Part shown: positions 7,179-11,841 of the stretch, piece by piece
How the letters are laid out: every line of letters starts with the position of its first letter
Position numbering within the stretch: position 1 is the stretch's first letter
Assembly (NCBI GenBank): GCA_902494195.1
Contig: CABUSH010000040.1
Span: 1-11,841, forward strand
DNA: 11,841 bases
Source: an uncultured Collinsella sp.
Lineage (GTDB): Bacteria; Actinomycetota; Coriobacteriia; Coriobacteriales; Coriobacteriaceae
Reading direction: 5' to 3'
Translations under genes and position numbers: made by a program
The notes under the pieces: model-generated
The model's input: only the letters and a program-made list of their open reading frames with translations
Told to the model about the DNA's origin: nothing
Databases searched by the model: none

Positions 7179-7992
7179 CTGGCTTGCGGCCGAGGAGCGA
7201 TACGAGCCCGCGGGGGTTCGGCATCGAGTGATGCAAAAGAATGTCCTGCACCTGGCGAGCCTGCTTGAGCGGGTTCGCCTGGGTGGAGGCGCGCACGAGG
7301 GCGGGTCGATGGTCGACCGCGCCCTTTCTTGCGTTTCGGCTCCGGTGCGCCTGGTGGGGATGTTCGTTTGCGTCCTGTGCGTGTGTCTGACGCAGAGCCC
7401 GCTGTACCTCATGCTGATGGCGGCTATCGCACTGGTGCTCGTTGCCGTGCGCCCCGTACGCGGACTGCGGGCAACCTTTGTGCCGGCGCTTGGCGCTGCG
7501 GGGCTCGCGGTGGTTCTGGCGCTGCCCGCCTTGCTGCTGGACGCTTCTGCCGCGGGCGCCATGCTCAAGATTGCGCTCAAGACCTTCATTAATGTGTCGC
7601 TCGTGCTGGGCGTTTCGTGGACCCTCACGTGGAGCCGCATGTCGGCGTCGCTCAAGATGCTGCATCTACCCGACGAAGTTATCTTTACGTTTGATATGGC
7701 GCTCAAGCACATCGAGGTGCTGGGTCGCACGGCGCACAATCTGTGCGAATCGGTCATGCTGCGCAGCGTGGGTCGTGCGCCTGCGGGTTTTTCGCGCACC
7801 GACTCGCTGGCGGGTATCATGGGCATGACGTTTATCAAGGCGATGGAATGCAGCCGCGCGATGGACGAGGCTATGCTTTGCCGCGGCTTTGCCGGTGCGT
7901 ATCCGGCGCCCGCGCGTGTCGGGTTTGGCTGGCGCGATGCGGTCTATGCGGCCGGCGTGGCGCTGCTGGCAGTGTTGTGCGCCGTGCTGTAG
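7150..7992 (+). CDS. nikQ: CbiQ/NikQ-type T-component (EcfT) of the nickel/cobalt ECF transporter
   Basis: The energy-coupling membrane protein that links the ATPase to NikM; 280 residues from GTG 7150. A soluble N-terminal stretch of about 65 residues comes first. Hydrophobic segments follow near 66-80, 84-100, 108-130 and 140-160. The cytoplasmic coupling region (about 165-250) includes LHLPDEVIFTFDMALKHIEVL and ends in AMLCRGF (241-247), the family's A-x-x-x-RG coupling motif that contacts the ATPase. A last membrane helix lies at 263-280. The gene overlaps nikM by 29 bases, which suggests translational coupling. AAGGA (7140-7144) is 5 bases from GTG 7150 and 11 from ATG 7156, so the GTG is chosen, but the ATG (two residues shorter) remains possible. 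Confidence 0.92.
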   Translation: MLMAIAKLPSWLAAEERYEPAGVRHRVMQKNVLHLASLLERVRLGGGAHEGGSMVDRALSCVSAPVRLVGMFVCVLCVCLTQSPLYLMLMAAIALVLVAVRPVRGLRATFVPALGAAGLAVVLALPALLLDASAAGAMLKIALKTFINVSLVLGVSWTLTWSRMSASLKMLHLPDEVIFTFDMALKHIEVLGRTAHNLCESVMLRSVGRAPAGFSRTDSLAGIMGMTFIKAMECSRAMDEAMLCRGFAGAYPAPARVGFGWRDAVYAAGVALLAVLCAVL

Positions 7993-8038
7993 ACGCTGCT
8001 GGTTTCGACTGGGGATGCAAATAGGGAAGGGCGACGTT

Positions 8039-8806
8039 TTGACGATCGATATGAATAGTGCGGCGGGCACGAACGGCGCGCGCGCCGAGGCCATGCCGCT
8101 CATCGAGCTGCGCGACGTGGTGTTCTCCTATGCGGGGCATACGGTTGTCGATGGTGTGTCGCTGCAGGTCGATCGTGGTGAACTCGTTGCCCTGCTCGGT
8201 CCCAACGGCTGCGGCAAGACGACGATCATGCGCCTTATCAACGGCCTTGAGCTCGCGGACGCAGGGGCATACCTGTTCGACGGGCATGTGATCGATGCGG
8301 CGTTTCTAAAGGATTCCGCGGCTGCTCAGCGTTTTCATCAGCGCGTGGGCTTTGTGTTCCAGAATGCCGATGCCCAGCTCTTTTGCGCTACGGTGGGCGA
8401 GGAAGTTGCTTTTGGTCCCGCGCAGATGGGGCTGCCGGCAGACGAGCTCGAGCGCCGCGTGCGCGATGCCATGGAACTGTTCCAGGTTACCGATCTGGTC
8501 GATGCCTCGCCTTATCAGCTTTCGGGCGGGCAAAAGAAGCGTGTTGCGCTGGCTGCCGTCGTGTCGATGAACCCCGATATCCTGGTGCTCGACGAGCCTA
8601 CCAATGGACTTGACGAGGACTCTTGCGACATCGTGGTCAACTTCCTGCTGGCCTATGTTGCTGCCGGTAAGACGGTCTTGATGAGTACACATCATCAGGA
8701 TTTGGTGCGACGCCTGAGTGCCCGCGCCATCTATATCGATCGATACCACCATGTGGTCGAGGCACCTTCGCCGTCGTATGGAACCGAAAGCGGTGCTACG
8801 GACTAG
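8039..8806 (+). CDS. nikO: CbiO/NikO-type ATPase (EcfA) of the nickel/cobalt ECF transporter
   Basis: The cytoplasmic ABC ATPase that drives metal uptake; 255 residues from the chosen start. Motifs in order: Walker A GPNGCGKTT (54-62), Q-loop FQNADAQLF (107-115), ABC signature LSGGQKKR (161-168), Walker B ILVLDEPTNGLD (181-192) and switch histidine in STHHQDL (216-222). A single ATPase gene means a homodimer. The start is uncertain. AGGGAAGGG (8023-8031) is 7 bases before TTG 8039, so TTG is preferred. ATG 8015 has little room for a binding site, ATG 8051 is too far from the purine run, and ATG 8093 (MPLIELRDVVFSY) is where family homology clearly begins. It is third in the operon, about 46 bases after nikQ. 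Confidence 0.92.
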   Translation: MTIDMNSAAGTNGARAEAMPLIELRDVVFSYAGHTVVDGVSLQVDRGELVALLGPNGCGKTTIMRLINGLELADAGAYLFDGHVIDAAFLKDSAAAQRFHQRVGFVFQNADAQLFCATVGEEVAFGPAQMGLPADELERRVRDAMELFQVTDLVDASPYQLSGGQKKRVALAAVVSMNPDILVLDEPTNGLDEDSCDIVVNFLLAYVAAGKTVLMSTHHQDLVRRLSARAIYIDRYHHVVEAPSPSYGTESGATD

Positions 8807-8826
8807 TTGCTGCGTAGAGCGTGCGT

Positions 8827-8844
8827 AGCCGCCCGCGCGGCTTT
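8827..8844 (+). terminator. Possible weak terminator after nikO
   Basis: AGCCGC (8827-8832) pairs with GCGGCT (8837-8842) around a 4-base loop, ending in TTT. It sits 20 bases past the nikO stop and just before a new promoter, which suits a terminator. The stem is short and the T-run is minimal, so some read-through into the next gene is likely. Confidence 0.35.
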
Positions 8845-8851
8845 GCCGTGA

Positions 8852-8860
8852 TGGTATAGT
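8852..8860 (+). promoter_or_regulatory. Extended -10 promoter of the phospholipase C-like gene
   Basis: TGG followed by TATAGT (8855-8860), with no recognisable -35. Transcription would start near 8867, close to the gene, leaving a 5' leader of only about 20 bases. It resembles the pheST promoter in form. Confidence 0.5.
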
Positions 8861-8885
8861 TATCCAGGTTTTTATGGGGGTGGCT

Positions 8886-9734
8886 ATGCCAAGCTGGAAC
8901 ATTCATATCGCTCAGACGGAGCGTTTGCTGGAGCGCACCGGTGCGCTTGCCAATAGCGTGCGCGACCGCAATGCCTTTTTGTTTGGCTGCGTGGTTCCGG
9001 ATATCTTCGTGGGCTATATGGTCCCTGGCATCGCCGATCCCATCCCGTACCGCATTACGCACTTTGCCAAGCCTGAGCCCATCCCTAAGCCTCGTGAGCA
9101 TGAGTTCTGGGATACCTATGTGGCACCGTTGCTTAATAGTTCGCCCACCGGTGCGCCGGCCGCAGCGACCTCGATTATCGAGGAACGCGAGCGACTGAAC
9201 CGCGTGCACTATCCCCAGCGTTACAAGGATGCCGAGCCGGTTGCCGGTCCCGGCACCTGTGAGTTCTCGCTTGCGTCCGAAGATGTGGCGCAGTCGCTGC
9301 TCGATTTAACACTGGGCGTCTGGTCGCATCTGGTGGCCGATACCGTATGGAATACGCGCGTGAATCAGTACCTGGAGGCGCACGGCGGCAAGCCATGTGA
9401 GGAGTTCCGCATTAAAAAGCAAGGCGACTTTGACTGGTTTGGCAAGACGCTCGGCATTGTTTCCATCCCGCGTGCGACCGATCGCCTGTATACCGCCGCG
9501 ACGCGTTTTGGGCAGTATCCCATCCATAAAGAATATGTGCTCAAGACCATCGGCGTTATGCACGAGATTGTACGCGAAAACCCCGGCGAGCCCGATCATC
9601 CGCCGTATCGCCTGCTAACTGAGGAGTTCTTCGACTCAACGTTTACCGAGGTCATCGAGCTGACCGAGGCAGGCTTTGCGGCTCGCGTTGCTGCTTCTGA
9701 CGTTCCGGCAGTCCCCCTGATCGCTAGCTGCTAG
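8886..9734 (+). CDS. Zinc-dependent phospholipase C-like family protein
   Basis: A protein of 282 residues resembling the zinc-dependent phospholipase C / S1-P1 nuclease-like fold seen in many uncharacterised Gram-positive proteins. Likely zinc ligands by pattern are the start MPSWNIHIAQ with H7, D39 in FGCVVPDIF (33-41), H59 in YRITHFAKP, and H148 plus D152 in GVWSHLVADTVWN (144-156). No signal peptide or membrane helix is visible, so unlike secreted clostridial phospholipases it appears cytoplasmic, and its substrate cannot be read from sequence. ATG 8886 is preferred because GGGGGTGG lies just upstream and the family's conserved WNIH start follows at once; ATG 8874 would add four residues. 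It has its own promoter and converges on pyk. The family call is fairly good; phospholipase activity itself is unproven. Confidence 0.75.
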   Translation: MPSWNIHIAQTERLLERTGALANSVRDRNAFLFGCVVPDIFVGYMVPGIADPIPYRITHFAKPEPIPKPREHEFWDTYVAPLLNSSPTGAPAAATSIIEERERLNRVHYPQRYKDAEPVAGPGTCEFSLASEDVAQSLLDLTLGVWSHLVADTVWNTRVNQYLEAHGGKPCEEFRIKKQGDFDWFGKTLGIVSIPRATDRLYTAATRFGQYPIHKEYVLKTIGVMHEIVRENPGEPDHPPYRLLTEEFFDSTFTEVIELTEAGFAARVAASDVPAVPLIASC

Positions 9735-9870
9735 CCGGCCGGCTTTACGGAGAACAGTTCATCCCAATTGACCAACAGCTCCCGTCGCAGGCGTCTTCGG
9801 TGGTGCGCTCGGCATCGGAGAGGCTTGCGACTGAACGCAAATCGATGAGGCGGCATATGAAGAAGGTCTT

Positions 9871-9901
9871 AAAAAAGCCCGGAAGGCAATGCCTTCCGGG
9901 C
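9871..9901 (-). terminator. Strong intrinsic terminator of pyk
   Basis: GCCCGGAAGGC (9877-9887) and GCCTTCCGGGC (9891-9901) form a perfect 11-pair stem with a 3-base loop. On the minus strand it is followed by six T residues (9876 down to 9871). It ends pyk, about 35 bases past its stop. On the plus strand it is followed by only CCTTTGC, but it may still help stop transcripts from the convergent phospholipase C-like gene. A second small hairpin, TGCAAG/CTTGCA (9911-9926), lies between it and pyk. Confidence 0.9.
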
Positions 9902-9934
9902 CCTTTGCAATGCAAGTATGCTTGCAAGTTCGTT

Positions 9935-11395
9935 TTAGCGCACCTGAGCGACGTAAGCGACGTTGGTCGAGGAGACCTTGTCCTCGAGCTGGACGCTCAT
10001 GCGGGGATCGCCGGCGGTAGCGACGGTCAGGTCGCCGGCCTCGACGTAGCCGAGCTCCTTAGCGGTCTCGATCGCCTTGACGATCGTGCCGTTGACGGTG
10101 CCCTGGGTAATCTCGGCCTGATGCGGGATAACGCCCCAGTACATGATCATCTGCTGGACGGCCCACTCGTGGCGGGAGAACGCGCAGATCGGCATGTTGG
10201 GACGGAAGTGCGAAATCAGGCGAGCGGTACGACCGGTGGTCGTCGGCACGGTGATGCACTTGGCGCCAACGGTGGTGGCCATGTTCACAGCGGACATACC
10301 CACAACGTTGTTAACAACGCGGGTGCCATGAGCGTCGGCCGGAACCTCGAGCGGAGCGTGGGCCGGGAGGTACTTCTCGGTCTCGAGAGCAATGCTGGCC
10401 TGCATCTTGACGGCCTCGACCGGGTACTTACCGGCAGCGGACTCGCCAGAGAGCATAACGGCGTCGGTGCCGTCGTAAATGGCGTTAGCAACGTCGGCAA
10501 CCTCGGCGCGCGTCGGGCGCGGGTTCTGCTGCATGGAGTCGAGCATCTGCGTAGCGGTGATAACGGGCTTGTAGGCCGCGTTGCACTTGGCGATGATCTC
10601 CTTCTGGATGTGCGGAACGAGCTCGGGCTTGATCTCGATGCCCAGGTCGCCACGGGCGACCATGATGCCGTCGGAAGCCTCGAGGATCTCGTCGAAGTTC
10701 TCGACGCCCAGGGCGCACTCGATCTTCGGGAAGATCGTCACGTGCTCGCCGCCGTTCTCGCGGCAAAGCTCGCGGATGCCGCGGACGGACTCGCCGTCGC
10801 GGATGAAGGAAGCGGCGATGTAGTCGATGTTCTCGGTCAGGCCAAAGAGGATGTCCTGACGATCGCGCTCGGTGATGGCGGGCAGCGAGATGTTGACGTT
10901 GGGCATGTTGACGCCCTTGCGCTCGCCGATCAGGCCGTCGTTCTTAACGACGCAGGTCATGTCCTGGCCGTCGACGGACTCGACCTCGAGGGCAACCAGG
11001 CCGTCATCGATCAGGATGAGGGAGCCCTTCTCGACCTCGGAAGGCAGAGCCAGGTAGTCGAGGGAGATGTGCTCAGCGGTGCCGTGGAAATCCTCGGACG
11101 TGGGCTGAGCGGTGACGACGATCTTATCGCCGGTCTTGACGGCAACCTTCTTGCCGTCGACCAGAAGGCCGGTGCGGACCTCGGGGCCCTTGGTGTCGAG
11201 CAGGATGCCGACGGGCATACCGAGCTCCTTGGAAATACGACGGACGCGCTCGATGCGACCGTGGTGCTCGTCGTAGGAGCCGTGCGAGAAGTTAAAACGG
11301 GCGACGTTCATGCCCGCCTTGATCATCTCGCGGATGGTCTCGTCGCTATCGCAGGCGGGACCCATGGTGCATACAATCTTGGTGCGCTTGTACAT
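9935..11395 (-). CDS. pyk: Pyruvate kinase
   Basis: Converts phosphoenolpyruvate and ADP to pyruvate and ATP, the last step of glycolysis, in the cytoplasm; 486 residues. The N-terminal barrel begins RTKIVCTMGPA, with RFNFSHG (33-39) and DTKGPEVRTG (67-76). The B-domain lid spans about 70-170. The active-site signature is IFPKIE (221-226) with catalytic K224 and metal ligands E226 and D250 (in ARGDLGIEI). TATQMLDSM (280-288) and PTRAEVADVANAIYDGTDAVMLSGE (294-318) close the barrel. The C-terminal regulatory domain runs from about 355 to 486. There is no extra C-terminal PEP-utiliser domain, which some bacterial enzymes carry. GGAGG (11405 down to 11401) is 5 bases before the ATG, fixing the start. 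It is transcribed alone, with its own -10 upstream and a strong terminator downstream. Confidence 0.97.
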   Translation of the reverse strand: MYKRTKIVCTMGPACDSDETIREMIKAGMNVARFNFSHGSYDEHHGRIERVRRISKELGMPVGILLDTKGPEVRTGLLVDGKKVAVKTGDKIVVTAQPTSEDFHGTAEHISLDYLALPSEVEKGSLILIDDGLVALEVESVDGQDMTCVVKNDGLIGERKGVNMPNVNISLPAITERDRQDILFGLTENIDYIAASFIRDGESVRGIRELCRENGGEHVTIFPKIECALGVENFDEILEASDGIMVARGDLGIEIKPELVPHIQKEIIAKCNAAYKPVITATQMLDSMQQNPRPTRAEVADVANAIYDGTDAVMLSGESAAGKYPVEAVKMQASIALETEKYLPAHAPLEVPADAHGTRVVNNVVGMSAVNMATTVGAKCITVPTTTGRTARLISHFRPNMPICAFSRHEWAVQQMIMYWGVIPHQAEITQGTVNGTIVKAIETAKELGYVEAGDLTVATAGDPRMSVQLEDKVSSTNVAYVAQVR

Positions 11396-11458
11396 TCAGA
11401 CCTCCATCTGACATCGTCTTGCGCTGATAGATAAACCATAAGAAATAAAACCGAGTTG

Positions 11459-11464
11459 ATTATA
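11459..11464 (-). promoter_or_regulatory. -10 box of the pyk promoter
   Basis: Read on the minus strand this is a perfect TATAAT, about 63 bases before the pyk ATG, with a predicted start near 11452. No good -35 is seen 16-18 bases upstream; TTTGGG (11490-11485) is the nearest match but at a spacing of 20. The hexamer is the best candidate in an AT-rich stretch. Confidence 0.55.
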
Positions 11465-11688
11465 ACGAAATGGCGTCCGAATACCCCAAAAAATCGACCG
11501 TATGCCGAATTAGAAGTTCATTTTTTGCGGAAAAACGGTATATGCAAAAACTTTACCAACCGTTCTAACCGCTGCTATCTGGGCGATATTTCAATTTGAT
11601 GATGCGCCGAAGAAAAAACGTTTTATCAATCTTGAGCATCACACTGTCTGCACCGTTGCGCCTGTGCCGTGTTTCCAGATGGAATGTT
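11465..11688. other. AT-rich divergent intergenic segment, no gene seen
   Basis: This stretch between the pyk promoter and the rightward promoter has far lower GC than its surroundings and no credible coding frame. The only structure I can see is a dyad, TTTTTGC (11522-11528) and GCAAAAA (11544-11550) with a 15-base gap, and two copies of AACCG at 11559-11571. It may bind a regulator of pyk or of the right-hand gene. Confidence 0.4.
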
Positions 11689-11718
11689 TTGGCTAGACGC
11701 GCCGCTTTGGGGTACCAT
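11689..11718 (+). promoter_or_regulatory. Promoter of the truncated right-hand gene
   Basis: TTGGCT (11689-11694), an 18-base spacer, then TACCAT (11713-11718). Transcription would start near A11725, eight bases before the first hairpin of the structured leader. That fit between promoter and RNA fold supports both calls. Confidence 0.6.
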
Positions 11719-11724
11719 AGCCCC

Positions 11725-11836
11725 ACTATCAACTGCCGCTCAGCACGGCAGCCTTGATGAGCCCTTGCCCTTCTCCTGGGAATTATGATCGGGCATCAAT
11801 CTGCTGAGTGGCCCGAATCCCAGGAGGGGACTCTAT
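11725..11836 (+). promoter_or_regulatory. Structured 5' leader with two kissing hairpins that hides a Shine-Dalgarno site
   Basis: Hairpin 1 is CTGCCG (11733-11738) with CGGCAG (11746-11751) and a 7-base loop CTCAGCA (11739-11745). Hairpin 2 has an outer stem CTCCTGGGA (11773-11781) with TCCCAGGAG (11818-11826), an asymmetric internal loop (ATTATGA against A), and an inner stem TCGGGC (11789-11794) with GCCCGA (11811-11816). Its loop contains TGCTGAG (11802-11808), the exact reverse complement of loop 1, so the loops can kiss. The Shine-Dalgarno AGGAGG (11822-11827) lies in the outer stem, so the fold should block translation. There is no U-tract, which argues against a terminator. What it senses is unknown. 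Candidates are a ribosomal protein binding its own mRNA, or a small-molecule switch. Confidence 0.65.
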
Positions 11837-11841
11837 ATGCA
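11837..11841 (+). CDS. Start of an unidentified gene, cut by the window end
   Basis: Only the ATG and two further bases (CA, so the second residue is His or Gln) are in the window. AGGAGG (11822-11827) lies 9 bases upstream, and a promoter and structured leader precede it, so a real gene is likely. Its product cannot be told from here. Confidence 0.55.

Noticed and set aside
7889..8038. A longer N-terminus for the NikO ATPase starting inside nikQ
   Set aside because: The extension is out of family, Arg/Pro/Trp rich, and lacks a good binding site; nikQ is intact across the same bases.
9745..9927. A 60-codon minus-strand frame between pyk and the phospholipase C-like gene
   Set aside because: It runs through the pyk terminator hairpin and has no Shine-Dalgarno site or recognisable domain.
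9800..11434. A 544-codon open frame antisense to pyk
   Set aside because: It crosses the pyk terminator, has repetitive Gly/Asp/Val/Leu-rich content, and opposes an intact pyruvate kinase with all catalytic residues.

Overview
The window is chromosomal DNA from a high-GC bacterium. GC-rich third codon positions, strong Shine-Dalgarno sites, extended -10 promoters and the gene families point to Actinomycetota, most likely class Coriobacteriia (Collinsella or a relative). The genus is an inference from style and protein sequence; no rRNA or marker search was possible. I see no insertion sequence, prophage, CRISPR array, tRNA or rRNA. Apart from its regulatory RNAs this is an ordinary core-genome region.

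Layout, left to right. A short non-coding end (1-190) carries a long GC-rich hairpin. A minus-strand M32 zinc carboxypeptidase (191-1765) is transcribed away from the phenylalanyl-tRNA synthetase operon. That operon has an extended -10 promoter, a complete transcriptional T-box leader with a UUC (Phe) specifier and a UGGU acceptor-binding bulge, then pheS (2271-3347) and pheT (3393-5846), and a terminator at 5955-5989. Next is a three-gene energy-coupling-factor metal transporter (6093-8806): a NikM/CbiM S-component with a fused C-terminal NikN-like part, the T-component NikQ/CbiQ and the ATPase NikO/CbiO. Its promoter is followed by a perfect dyad, GTGTTAC-N14-GTAACAC, that looks like a NikR nickel-repressor operator. 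The likely cargo is therefore nickel rather than cobalt. A monocistronic gene for a zinc-dependent phospholipase C-like protein follows (8886-9734). It converges on the minus-strand pyruvate kinase gene pyk (9935-11395), with a strong hairpin terminator between them.

The right end (11396-11841) is a roughly 440-base divergent intergenic region. It carries the pyk promoter leftward and a second promoter rightward. The rightward promoter drives a compact structured leader of two hairpins with perfectly complementary 7-base loops, the second of which buries the Shine-Dalgarno of a gene beginning at 11837. This kissing-loop leader is the most interesting object in the window: it looks like a translational switch, possibly a ribosomal-protein autoregulatory leader or an undescribed riboswitch-like element.

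Together the window shows three kinds of feedback control: uncharged tRNA-Phe sensing for pheST, probable nickel sensing for nikMQO, and a probable RNA-structure switch for the truncated right-hand gene.
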